From Dissophora ornata (taxonomy: Eukaryota; Mortierellomycota; Mortierellomycetes; Mortierellales; Mortierellaceae): a stretch of DNA of 47,067 nucleotides. Numbering within the stretch: the stretch's first letter is position 1; each line of letters starts with the position of its first letter. Of the stretch, positions 10,898 through 20,682 are shown piece after piece. The stretch lies in NCBI GenBank assembly GCA_025201705.1, contig MU616739.1, positions 1 through 47,067 on the forward strand. Direction: 5' to 3'. The notes below the pieces were generated by a model. That model made no database searches, had not been told where the DNA came from, and worked only from the letters and a program-made list of their open reading frames with translations. The position numbers and the translations under genes were made by a program.

Positions 10898-11774
10898 TTA
10901 CTCCGACATAGCTGAATCCGAGTCCGAGTCTGCTTCCCTCTCCCGTTTTGTTGCGCCGGCGTTAGTCCTCAACGATGAGTTACTTTGATCCGTTGATCCT
11001 GCACCTAATTTTTTCATGGGCGGCTGCTTGTAAGTTCCATCCAGCTTAGCAATCGCGTTTGATTTCGTCTTTGCGTATTGGATTTCCTGTGGGTGGAGGT
11101 TTTTTTTTGTCAAGATAGAGACGAATACAAGTAGACAAGGTGTTTAGAAATAACGGGCAAAAAAAAAACTCCTCCATACGCATGAAAAGCATCTCAATTG
11201 ACCGTCGCATATGCTGTCGTTGTCGATAATTCGGCACGACGTCCAAGATAAGCGAAAGAACATTGAGCCATACCATTGATTTGCCGTAAAAGTTGAATCC
11301 TTGCAAGCCACGAAGCGCTGCTGTTGCAGAAACAATGTCCGAGAACGCAATAAAGGCCTGGCCGCGATCCCGTGTTGTCTTGGAGGCAACGATCGAAATG
11401 ATCTTGCCGTATGCCGAGAACAGACAGTACAGACTACGCTTCAACTCTGTATATTTTTCGTTAAGTAATTAAAGAAAACACACGACGTGTTGCAAGTTAA
11501 TCACGCGTGTTGAGAAACGGCCCATCCTTATTCCTCCTGGATATGTCTCTCTCTGTCTCTCTTTGATCAACCTCTGAAAAACACCGCGTCAATAGTTATC
11601 GCCTTGCTGTTGTGGTACGACTGGTGAAAAGACTGGTGGGATTGTGTCCTGATTGAGTCCACGGCAAAACAAATGATTAGCTGCATCGTCTTTACCATCC
11701 TTCTTGATTTTCTCGTTCAGGTTGCGGACATAGATCGTCTGATTGGGGTCGATGGTGGGGTTGGTGGAAGCCAT
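10898..11774 (-). CDS. U1A/U2B''-type spliceosomal RRM protein, single-RRM form
   Basis: Nuclear snRNP protein that binds the U1 or U2 snRNA loop. Exons on the minus strand are 11774-11696, 11446-11274 and 11086-10898, giving 146 residues. Family signatures appear in order: TIYVRNLNEKIKKDELKRSL (RNP2 and helix 1), RGQAFIAFSD (RNP1), ATAALRGLQGFNFYGKSM, then IQYAKTKSNAIAKLDGTY. After one RRM there is only a short basic and acidic tail ending SDSDSAMSE. It lacks the second RRM of human U1A/U2B'' and is nearer the size of yeast Msl1. It is divergent from the cyclophilin gene, 339 bases apart. One intron interrupts the RRM just after KKD and another after the GKSM block. Confidence 0.88.
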
Positions 11775-11981
11775 GACAGGTTGTTTGACAATCAGGATGG
11801 AAGATCAACTAGAAATGGCTGCAGCGTCTGAGTCCGGAAATAGAGTGTCGAGAAACAAATGCGAAGGTCCTGGTTTGCTGAAGCTGACTGGACTGGGCTG
11901 GCACTGGGCTGAGCAAGGGGATCCTCGATGGTGGCGACAAACAAGTAGTGGGTGATCATTCAGGACAATGGGCGTGAAAAT

Positions 11982-11994
11982 TACGTCACCGAAG
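11982..11994. promoter_or_regulatory. CRE-like promoter motif TACGTCACCGAAG
   Basis: The 13-mer contains ACGTCA, the core bound by ATF/CREB-type bZIP factors. It lies between the divergent U2B'' (208 bases from its ATG) and cyclophilin (120 bases) genes. The identical 13-mer occurs upstream of NDUFA2 at 41337-41349. Confidence 0.5.
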
Positions 11995-12113
11995 CCGCTG
12001 GCAACGCTCCCATTGTCACTGCTTTTGCCTGTGTCTTTTTGAACCCGATCAACGATCATTGACGCTCACTTTTCTTCACACCCTTCACTCTCACGTCCTT
12101 GTAGCTGCCCATC

Positions 12114-13497
12114 ATGACCAAGCCCGTTAAAGTCTTCTTCGACATCGCCATCAACACTAAGCCTGGTACGGGAACAAAAAACTTCATTCACAACACAACT
12201 TTTTACGGAAACGCGCCGAAAATATATCTCACAGTCAGACTGATCGCCATTACATTGCACACCCTGTCGGAATGTAAATAGCTGGTCGCCTGACCTTCCA
12301 GCTGTTCAACGATACTGTCCCCAAGACCTCGGAGAACTTCAGGGCTTTGTGTACTGGTGAGAAGGGCAAGTCCGCTCTCTCCGGCATGCCCTTGACCTAC
12401 AAGGGAAGCAAGTTGTAAGTGTACACTGCGCGAGAAAAGCGAATCCGGAAGGGGAAAAAAAAGTATATCCAGCCTCAGTTTCTGTTCTCGTCCTTCTTAC
12501 AACACCAATTGACGCTTGTTTTTGCTCTTCCTCTCGTCAAACGTAGTCACCGTATTATTCCCGGCTTCATGGCTCAGGGTATGGGAACGGATCGGACAAA
12601 TCACATGATCATTTTTTATTGTCTGTCTTGAACGAGAAGACAATTGAATGGCGCGCCAAATATGGTGTATGCTGACACACTTCTGTTTGCCTAACGTTGG
12701 TATCACCTATCATCGCAAATGCTTCTTTGTGTGCCCTAAAATTCCTTAGGTGGTGGTACGTGAACTGCTTTGTTCAATGATGATATACTACTATCTATTT
12801 ATGGTGTCGCGTGATATATGTCTATGTCTCTAACAAAGTATACCTCACCTGTGCTCTCTCTAGACTTTACCCGTGGTGATGGACGTGGAGGTGAATCCAT
12901 TTATGGAGCCAAGTTTGCCGAGTAGGTGACACCCGGGTTTGTTTTCTTTTTCATGGAGTTCATTTTGGAGGGGATTATATTTTTATTTTTATCTCGAGCC
13001 GTATTGACATATGGAAGAAAACATCCACAATCCAATGGGACCCGATGCATCGGGCACTCGCCCGAATACGACTTTTTTTTTTTTTTTTAAAAAAAAAAAA
13101 AATTGCGGTACCATTGGTGCTTAGTTGTGAGCACCAAATATGAAAAATGAAAGAAATGACTGCTGACCATGGACAATGTCTCACTTTTATTTTCTTTTCG
13201 TCTTTTCTCTCTCTCGCCTTTGCTCTCTTGTGTGGCGTATATACCATCAATAGCGAGAACTTCAAGATCGCACACAAGGGTCCAGTTCTGTCTATGGCCA
13301 ATGCTGGCCCTAACACCAACGGATCCCAGTTCTTCATCTGCTTCCAGGACACCCCTTGGTTGGATGGCAAGCACACCGTCTTTGGAAAGATCGATCAGGG
13401 ACAGGAGTTGTTGAAGAAGTTGGAGGCCGTTGGAACCCCAAGCGGTGCCCCTACTGCCACGGTCGAGATTTCCGACTGCGGTGAGGTTCACGAATAA
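12114..13497 (+). CDS. Cyclophilin-type peptidyl-prolyl cis-trans isomerase, divergent-loop class
   Basis: Cytosolic proline isomerase of 174 residues. Six exons fit: 12114-12165, 12282-12414, 12547-12578, 12750-12755, 12864-12921 and 13254-13497. The active-site run [15 protein letters not shown] is assembled only if the 6-base exon 12750-12755 is included; it supplies the two glycines after MAQ. Other motifs are [19 protein letters not shown], the cyclosporin-contact Trp in [13 protein letters not shown], and the usual C-terminal VEISDCGE. Relative to human CypA it carries an extra loop ([10 protein letters not shown]) after CTGEKG, as in plant and CYP40-like divergent-loop cyclophilins. 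No signal peptide is present. It shares its promoter region with the U2B'' gene. Confidence 0.95.
13073..13102. repeat. T16A14 self-complementary tract in a cyclophilin intron
   Basis: Sixteen Ts are followed directly by fourteen As, inside the last intron of the cyclophilin gene. The tract could fold back perfectly and is probably prone to sequencing and replication slippage. Confidence 0.9.
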
Positions 13498-14473
13498 ACA
13501 TATTATTGGATTTTTTTTTCTCTTGTTTTTTTGCAGAGAGAAAAATAAGTAGCAAAGAACTCACAAATAATGCAGAGAACTGCTGTTTTATACATGTACA
13601 TTTCATTTCCATTCGAAGCGAAAAGCATGACTACTCTTCATATCTTGTTCTTTGACAGCGGAATGCTTTGCATCTTTCTGATGGAGTACCAGGATAATGA
13701 GAGCAAGCTTTTCATATCGAATCTCTCAGCCTTATCGGATGCTGGCATTGGCATTGGCATTCGAGAGTTGAGCGACGTCCCGTTTCCCTGCCCATGCACT
13801 GCACCTCGGCGCTCACAATTATTTATCGAAAATCCCAAACGGGCTGAAACATACCAAAAAAAGACGCGTGTCAATAAGAGAATGAAAATGACCATTGCCC
13901 ATCACCTTCCATCCGGCATGCATGGAAAAAGGAAAGCAAAAGGGCTCTCTTATTTTTAATCTCGGATGTGGAGTAATGGCCAGCTGACCTGATCCAATAT
14001 GGACTTCCCCCTCCTCCTCCTGCCTTGTCACTCGTTTCGCCTACCAGCTCGCTTGCCGATTCGTTTCTCTCTTTGCTTTCGCTCTCGGATGTCTTGCATT
14101 TGTAGCATGTTTGGCATACAAAATATTTTAGAGTAAATGTGTCGGCAGGGGCTTTAACATGCATTGCGCCCGTTTTTGATTTCGCCCAAAAAAATTATAT
14201 TTTACTTTTCTAGAGCGTGATGGACACGTTGTTGTGTAGGTCTTCTCTTCGGCATACACCTTTTCAGAACGTTGATCCTGTTATCGCCCCTCCAACAGGA
14301 GAGTAGGCCGGAATGTGTTTTATTTCAAATGGGAACGCTGCTTATAAAAAGAACGTCGCTTTTTATCACACCTAATATTCTCACTCAAAATAAGAAACCC
14401 CTCTTTTTAACGCCCAAGTTAACTCCTCTCATACTTTTCCCAAAACAACCCCACTATCACTCTTCCCTATTGA
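13498..14473. other. Intergenic, no gene recognised
   Basis: About 975 bases following the cyclophilin stop. Open frames on both strands are short, lack motifs and mirror one another. The last 200 bases are probably the leader of the downstream gene, with C/T-rich sequence and CACTCAAAA-type context. Confidence 0.45.
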
Positions 14474-15481
14474 ATGATGCACCGTGCCGCCCGATCGCTG
14501 ACTATCAACACCAGCAACGCCTGTCTTGTCAACAAGTTCAATTCTTCGTCTTCTTCCACTTCCTCTTCCGCCTTGTCATCAGGTGGTCGCCCCTACACCC
14601 CTACACCACCTTCCTGTCGCCTACACAAGATCTACGAAGAAAAACTTGATGTCCTGGGCTCGCTTGGTTATGAGAACTGGTTTGATGATCACGCAAACCC
14701 GTTCTATAGACATGCAGAGCCCGACTTGATTGGTCGTCGCACCCTTGTTCGAAAGCACAGCAACAACAAGAATCACACTCACCACCATCACAACCACAAC
14801 AAGGACAAGGACTTGAGGAATAATGTCGCTGGTAAAGCTGCAGCGCCCATTATCCAGACCCCATCCGGGCTGGTCGATACTGTGTTCGAGTCAGTGCCAA
14901 GTAATAGCACTTGCATGAACCCCTTCCAGAACACCACGACCACGACCACCAAAGGAAACAACGTCAAGACCGGTGACCTCAAGGTCAAGGACAAAATCAC
15001 CATCACAGAGTCCTGTACAAGCTTCGAGTCCCCTCTTGATAGCGACGACAGTAGTAGTGGGCCGGACGACGACACGATTGACTACTTCGGCACTGGAACG
15101 GGTGCGGACGAAATCCGCTCGTTGTTCTTTGCTGCCGGATACCGCGACCCCCTCTCCAACGACAGTAAGGACGATGAAGCAATACGCGTCCAGGGTCTTT
15201 GCAAACCAAAGTCAGAGGTTGAGTACCGCCGATTGAGTAACCGGAACCGAATCATGGACCGCGGACATTTGATGCCAGATACGACGACCTTTCTGCCTCT
15301 ACCCATCCCAAGAGAGCCAAGGTTCATGTTGGGAAACAACAATCAGACGACGACAACGACGGCGTCGGCAGCGGCTAGTGGCAGCGGGGCAAAAGTCCGA
15401 GCCTTGTCGCCGTATCCACATTCAAGAGCCATGATGTTGATGCAACAGAACCAACCCGTAGCCATTGAAACTACCAATTAA
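14474..15481 (+). CDS. Uncharacterised low-complexity protein, 335 residues
   Basis: A single uninterrupted frame from ATG at 14474 to the stop at 15479-15481. The N-terminus (MMHRAARSLTI followed by NACLVNKF and poly-Ser) is basic and lacks acidic residues for about 45 positions, so a mitochondrial presequence is possible but unproven. A more ordered segment reads LHKIYEEKLDVLGSLGYENW, followed by DPLSNDSKDDEAIR and RDPL-type acidic stretches, separated by His/Asn, Thr and Ser/Asp runs. I do not recognise a family. The frame length, codon regularity and consistent polar composition support a real gene. It converges on the kinase gene. A possible poly(A) signal, AATAAA, lies at about 15558. 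Confidence 0.65.
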   Translation: MMHRAARSLTINTSNACLVNKFNSSSSSTSSSALSSGGRPYTPTPPSCRLHKIYEEKLDVLGSLGYENWFDDHANPFYRHAEPDLIGRRTLVRKHSNNKNHTHHHHNHNKDKDLRNNVAGKAAAPIIQTPSGLVDTVFESVPSNSTCMNPFQNTTTTTTKGNNVKTGDLKVKDKITITESCTSFESPLDSDDSSSGPDDDTIDYFGTGTGADEIRSLFFAAGYRDPLSNDSKDDEAIRVQGLCKPKSEVEYRRLSNRNRIMDRGHLMPDTTTFLPLPIPREPRFMLGNNNQTTTTTASAAASGSGAKVRALSPYPHSRAMMLMQQNQPVAIETTN

Positions 15482-15823
15482 CGACACAGAACACGAAAAC
15501 AACTCTTCGAGCCTCAACGATATATACATATTTATCCATATATGTACGTAGTTCAAAGAATAAAAAAAAAAAGGACGGCACGCTGGCGTGCACAAACCCA
15601 TGTTGTAGTGCTTTTTATTTTCTTACAGAAAAAAAATTAAAAAAAATAAGGGAGTGGGTGGGGGGGATTTTTTGAAGAAAGCAATCCTGTGAAATACCAG
15701 CAGGTTGCCTATGACTTGAACGACTACATAATTTCTCGCTTCCAGTCCTTCTTCGTTGCAGTCGGTTCCAAATTTAATTTGCCCACCTGTAGTGCTATAA
15801 GATACACTGGCATTGTCAACCAG

Positions 15824-15897
<74 letters not shown>

Positions 15898-15950
15898 AGA
15901 AAAACAAATCAAATGTAGCTGTAATAAAATAAACAACCTTCTTAAATTCT
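15482..15950. other. Convergent 3' region containing a 71-A tract
   Basis: Contains the ends of the convergent genes at 14474-15481 and 15951-18236. Apart from the homopolymer noted separately there is an A-rich run near 15560 and a G-run near 15655. No coding sequence is recognised. Confidence 0.5.
15824..15894. repeat. 71-base poly(A) tract
   Basis: An uninterrupted run of 71 As on the plus strand, followed by GAGAGAAAAAC. It lies 57 bases beyond the kinase stop codon. It may be a retroposed tail or a slippage product. No source sequence is recognisable in the 100 bases before it. Confidence 0.9.
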
Positions 15951-18236
15951 TTATGGGCGCCGACTGCTAGTGCTACTGCTTGGTGGTGGTGCAGCTGGGG
16001 GCACGGCCGACGTTTGAGGTCGCGGCGGCAACGGTATTGGTCTGTATGCAGGTGCAGCTGAGCCACTCGACGCCGCAGGACCTCTTGGCTTCTCCCGCCG
16101 CGTGTCATGCTCAGGGCGGTGCCGTGGAGGCGCGTTATGCGAGCTGTGATGATGATGACCATTGTTGGGATGATGGTGTGATGCCTGGCGGTCCTGGTTC
16201 TGAGCCTGCTGCTGCTGTTGCTGCTGTTGCTGTTGCTGTTGTTCGTGTCGGCGCTGACGATCGTACTCGTGACTCGACTCATACACAGGAAGACTTTTTG
16301 TGTTTCGATCACAAAACCATTGTATGATGGCAATTGTTAATTACAAATTGGCACACGTATAATTTCCAAGAACTGACAAGACCTTTGGCAGCCACTTACG
16401 CTCCAATTTCTGCTGGCAACGGCTCGACCCAAAGGTAGTCATGATCCGATGCAGCAAACGCCGACAATCGCTTTTTTGGGTCCAGCACCAACAGTTTATC
16501 CATCAAGTCTGCCGCCAAAGTTCCATATGCCTCAAAGTCCTCTTTCAATTTGCGATGATAATTTCTGTTCACTTGGTAAACAACTCCTTTCTCTTCAAGG
16601 CCAGGCAACTGTTGCCATCCAGGCATCGTCTCTTCTGTGGGCGAGCCACAGAGTTGAAAGATTTTGTCCAACTGATCCTGGTCCGAATTGCCCTGCAACA
16701 CAGGTCGGCCAAACAGCATCTCTCCAAATACACATCCAATGCCCCACATGTCCACTGCAGGCCCATATTTCTTCTCACCCAAAAACAATTCTGGTGGACG
16801 GTACCAGCGTGTCACAACCTTGGATGTGTAATCTTCTCCCTCTGGTTTGAACGGTCTCGCCAATCCAAAATCTGCGATCTTCAACGTTCCGTTATTGCTA
16901 ATCAGCAGGTTGGCTGCTTTCATATCTCGATGCAGGATTTTTTGCTACATTCATGGAAACAAGATAAGAAGGCGTAAACGACATGACATTGATGACAGTC
17001 CATCTTCCTACTCCATAATTCTTTACTACTTACAGAATGCATGTAGATGGTGCCCTCCAAGAGCTGTTTCATATACAGCTTGATCTGAGGAACCGAGAGT
17101 CGAACCTTGGGGTTGTTCAAGAGTCCACTCAGATCGTGGTCCATGTAAGGAAAGACCATGTACACACTGGCACGATTGCGTCCGCTCCAAGATCCTACAG
17201 GAATGGGTCATCAGGAAAGGAGACGTTATTGAAACATGACTATAATCTCACAGTATTCGTTCCGAGTCGATTTAAATCAAGCTCGTGTTAGTTCATAAAG
17301 TAAAGAAATAATCTGCTATGCCTACCAGGATTGACTGCAATATCATGCAACGGCACAATGTTTTCGTGTCTCAGTCTCTTCAGGATCTTGATCTCTCTCA
17401 GTGCTGTGATCGGAATACCCTCATTTTCATTGTGCATCAAGATGCGTTTCAGGGCGAGAAGCTCCCCGGATCCCTTTTTGCGTGCCTTGTGAACCTCTCT
17501 GTGTTATCCGAATGGTTACCCGTCAAAGTATCAATGATGATTGTTTCCAGAATGTAAAATCGTCCAGCCATCCAGGGCGAAGAATGTCAATAAAAAAAAG
17601 CACAAAATGACATCGTCAGAATTTCATGGAAATGGATATTTGTGCAAAATACAATAGTGATATCTCGTATCAGACAAACACTTACCCAAAAGTGCCCTCG
17701 CCCAATTTGTCAACCAAGTCAAACTCCTTTAACTGCGAACAACCCTTCCACACTTTGAGCTATTTTCAACGTCCAAAACAAAAATCAAAAAAGTAATCCA
17801 GTTAGAACAATAGGACATAACCACATTATCCAAATACTAAGGACTCCAAAATGTCCACATAATGAAGGGAATTGGCCCATACCTCTTTCTTTCCTGCAGG
17901 GCTGGAGCTTCCCGCACTCAAGTTGGGGCTGGCTGGCAAGTGGCTGCTGTTGTGGGTGGAGGAGATCGAATGGGATCTCTTGGACGGGTGATCAAGCTGA
18001 TCGTCGGCCCCACGCTTCTTGGGACTCACGGGCAGGTGGCCACCATGGCTGTGGTGGTTGGAACTGTGCGCCTGAGACCGACTAGACGAGTGCTGGTCGT
18101 GGTGGTCATCCGCCACGCGGTTTCTGGGACTCATAAGTGGGTGGCTACTATGGCTGCTATGGTTACTGTGGTTGGGCGTAGGAGACTGAGGCCGTTTTTG
18201 CGGGCGTTCGTATAGATCGTCAGCAGCACGTTTCAT
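15951..18236 (-). CDS. BUR1: CDK9/BUR1-type cyclin-dependent kinase
   Basis: Nuclear kinase of the P-TEFb/BUR class, which phosphorylates the RNA polymerase II CTD and elongation factors. Exons on the minus strand are 18236-17883, 17759-17686, 17498-17326, 17194-17034, 16944-16400 and 16293-15951, giving 549 residues. The domain shows [14 protein letters not shown] (Gly loop), ALKRIL (catalytic Lys), the literal PITALRE helix, [20 protein letters not shown], and the activation loop [15 protein letters not shown]. The ESSHEY segment after the kinase resembles fungal BUR1. The first 118 residues are Ser/His-rich with three copies of an R-x-ADD module. The C-terminal tail has poly-Gln, His and Pro runs. 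The first in-frame ATG is 18236. The frame stays open for some distance upstream, so an extra 5' exon cannot be excluded. Confidence 0.9.
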
Positions 18237-18423
18237 GTTGTGAACAGGGTCCACACTGCGATTGCTGCTCAGTTTATCAGAGCTTTGGCGCAATATTTTG
18301 GTGGACTGTGAAGACCCGGGAGTTTGAGTAGGTCAGGCTTGGGAAGAAAGATGGAGAGATGGAGATCTATGTACAATGAATTGAGGAGGGAAAGTTCCTC
18401 GCAATGGTCGACAACCTGTGTGG

Positions 18424-19015
18424 TCAAAAACCATGTCCTAATGACGTCACCATCATTATTTCCAAGCAAGCCTCGGGTGGCCCGCTATTGCTGCCTGCTG
18501 CCACTAGTTCTCTCTGTATCCAAGGATAGGAGCCGTCCTTGTCCACGGGCTGCAGATAGAGGGGCCGTTGTTAATTGATCAAGTGGCCTCGAACCACCTT
18601 GGCAATATTGTGCCCTACCGTCACATCCCTACGCATGAAGACCTTGCAGTGTGGGCAGTACAAGCGCCGGATTTCCACTTGAGCCACAAACTTCTCACAC
18701 ACAGGTCTCTTTTTGGAGGTGTAGTATTCATTGACACCAACCACAATGTAGCCCAGGGACACCAAGTCAAAGGCGGTACCGGATACACTGTATCAGACAT
18801 ATTGTAGATCTTAAAATAAAAAGCCAAACAGAGAGCAGCGACACATGATTGACAAAAGATACTCACTTCTGCACAAAGAAACGAGGAAAGTCTTGAGCTG
18901 CTTGAGAACTGGTCAAGACCAACGGCCATAGCCACCTTCTGTTCCTCCTTCCTGCGACGGCCAATCGACCCTCTTACTAACTTCAGGCTCCTTTCTATTA
19001 TCCTTTGCAGGTCTA
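18424..19015 (-). pseudogene. Relic of a TnpB/Fanzor-like protein (RuvC-III and zinc-ribbon end)
   Basis: A broken coding remnant 188 bases upstream of the kinase start, same strand. The earlier part (19015-18867) reads VAMAVGLDQFSSSSRLSS. A GTGAGT...CAG intron (18866-18788) follows, then LVSLGYIVVGVNEYYTSKK, RPVCEKF, RRLYCPHCK and RRDVTVGHNI. This order is E-x2-TSK, C..C, C-x2-C, RD-x4-HNI. It matches the RuvC-II/zinc-finger/RuvC-III end of IS200/IS605 TnpB and eukaryotic Fanzor proteins, in the Fanzor-like layout where a Glu lies just before TSK. The first zinc Cys is Arg, a TAA at 18571-18573 interrupts a frame that continues RPLYLQPVDKDGSYPW, and residues between SRLSS and FFVQ are missing. 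It is therefore non-functional. Family assignment is from motifs only. Confidence 0.6.
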
Positions 19016-19120
19016 CATACACAAAGAGTAAAAACCAGAAGTATGGTACCATAACTAGTATGGGAGTATCTTCCTACCAAAGGTCTGGACGATGAAGAGA
19101 GAGGTACACATGAATGACAC

Positions 19121-19140
19121 AGTTCTGGTTAATACGCCTA
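19121..19140. repeat. Left target-site duplication of the LINE copy
   Basis: AGTTCTGGTTAATACGCCTA, matching 20388-20407 at 19 of 20 positions. It directly precedes the point where retroelement coding similarity starts. Confidence 0.65.
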
Positions 19141-20387
19141 ACGGCGCCCTGCAGAAGATGACTTGCGGCAGATGCTCAAGACTCAGTCGGTAGCGCGAAC
19201 GCATCACACGTGGGTAGCGCAGAACAGAACAAGGGACAGCATCCGGGACCGGAAAGCCATCGAGTGAAGACCGACACCCGCAATTGTCCACAACCGTAAT
19301 ACACCAAAGGGCCTTTTCACTAGCCCTTCCGACTGCCAAAAGCGGGCGCACAGAATGAAAAAACTGCACGGCATGCTCCCGACGCTATCATGCATGAAGC
19401 ACTAGCGACTAGACTTGTACCCGACTGATGAGTGTCGAATGTGCGAGCAAGAACAAGAAGACACTCAGCATCTCTGGAGGTGCCCGGTGACGTTGGAGAC
19501 TCAAAAAGAGAGATGGGAAGAAGCGGCCGCAAACGTGAACAACATTGGCTGGAGGACTTGGAAGAAGGTTAAGAAGACCTAGGAGGAGGAAGTTAAAAAA
19601 GCGAAAGAGAAGGGACGCGATACCTCGGGACAGGAGCCGCCAAAGTACCATGGGGCCGACGAATACACAATTTGGGAATCGCTGGAGGGACAGATCGGTG
19701 GAGTCGCTGAGATTCGAAGACAAGGAGAGAATAGCTCTGAGGAGGAAGACGGGATGGATGATCTGCCGGACTGACCGGTGCAGGACATGTACCATGGGTT
19801 GACACCGAAGTCCATGGCAGTTTCATGGAAGCATTTATTCAAGACAACAAAGGGGGATCGCTCCGTACATTGTTGGTCGTTTCGAAGCCATCGAGGAGAT
19901 CGGTCGAACAGGGATCTGGAACAAAAGGTGCAAAGTCACGGAAAAGTCTCATGGAATCACTGCTATGAGCAAACGCGCGAGGGGACGCAACTGTGTTGAG
20001 GGGCACAGACGTAGTAGCAATGATTTCATGAGACCTACCCTCAGACAACGACAAGCACTGGATGTGAAGGAAATCTACAAGGTCGCGGACGAGCGAGTAA
20101 AGGACAGTTATTTAGGACGGACGAAGCTGGACGTGATGGAGCGTCTCGGGGGTGTAAATTTATAATGACTATGGACTGCGGCTAAAAGACGACAATCGAG
20201 CGCAACATGCCACGTAGGGAGCACGCCTGTTCAATGCGGTCAGGGTTTATGAAACCAAGGATACGGTGGCTCCGGTCTCCAGTGCAGCTCTGCTGTTTAT
20301 TTTCTGTAATGTCTGGAGCATTTTGTTCATGTAGACCATAGCTAATAAACTCCATGACCCTGGGGGTCCTTGTTAGTCAAAAAAAAA
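19141..20387 (+). mobile_element. 5'-truncated, inactivated LINE (non-LTR retrotransposon) copy
   Basis: The plus strand carries the C-terminal region of a LINE polyprotein: HRMKKLHGMLPTLSCMKH, then RLDLYPTDECRMC followed by EQEQEDTQHLWRCP. This is the C-x2-C...H-x4-C knuckle found after the RT/RNase H in many fungal LINEs. A second conserved part (GIWNKRCKVTEKSHGITAM) is in another frame. Stops near 19267, 19402 and 19578 plus the frame change show decay. The copy ends in a 3' UTR and ten As (20379-20388), and is bounded by direct repeats at 19121-19140 and 20388-20407. The RT and endonuclease regions are absent, as expected from incomplete reverse transcription at insertion. Confidence 0.75.
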
Positions 20388-20407
20388 AGTTCTGGTTAGT
20401 ACGCCTA
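20388..20407. repeat. Right target-site duplication of the LINE copy
   Basis: AGTTCTGGTTAGTACGCCTA directly after the poly(A) tail. One mismatch to the left copy (A to G at position 12). A further GGCGCC similarity follows both copies with a 6-7 base gap, so the original duplication may have been longer. Confidence 0.65.
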
Positions 20408-20682
20408 CAATTAGCGGCGCCTGCTGGTAGTGTCTGTTGACATGTGATTGGTTGAGATTATTGAGAGTCGACGCCCCGTCTCTTCAAGTTTCCCGCAACA
20501 TAATTAAGGTTTTGCATGACTCCTGTGGTGCCTTTTGTTGTGGGATTTTCTCTTTCTGTTCTTTCATTCTCTCACTAGCCTTCTCACACCATTCACACCA
20601 TCAATTCTCTATCGCTGTCTCTCTGTTCGTTTTTGCTTGCTTGGTAAGTAGCGTGAGACTGGCCTTTGACGTAGATACACTA

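Noticed and set aside
13570..13959. 129-codon plus-strand frame after cyclophilin
   Set aside because: Unpatterned sequence mirrored by an equal-length minus-strand frame; it probably represents 3' UTR and spacer.
15623..16333. 236-codon minus-strand frame with poly-Phe
   Set aside because: It reads through the 71-base homopolymer and overlaps the kinase's last exon in another frame.
18236..18310. In-frame upstream extension of the kinase starting at a TTG near 18293
   Set aside because: TTG is not a usual fungal nuclear start. The frame is closed further up by a stop, so the ATG at 18236 is preferred, although an upstream exon using the CACAG acceptor near 18310 remains possible.
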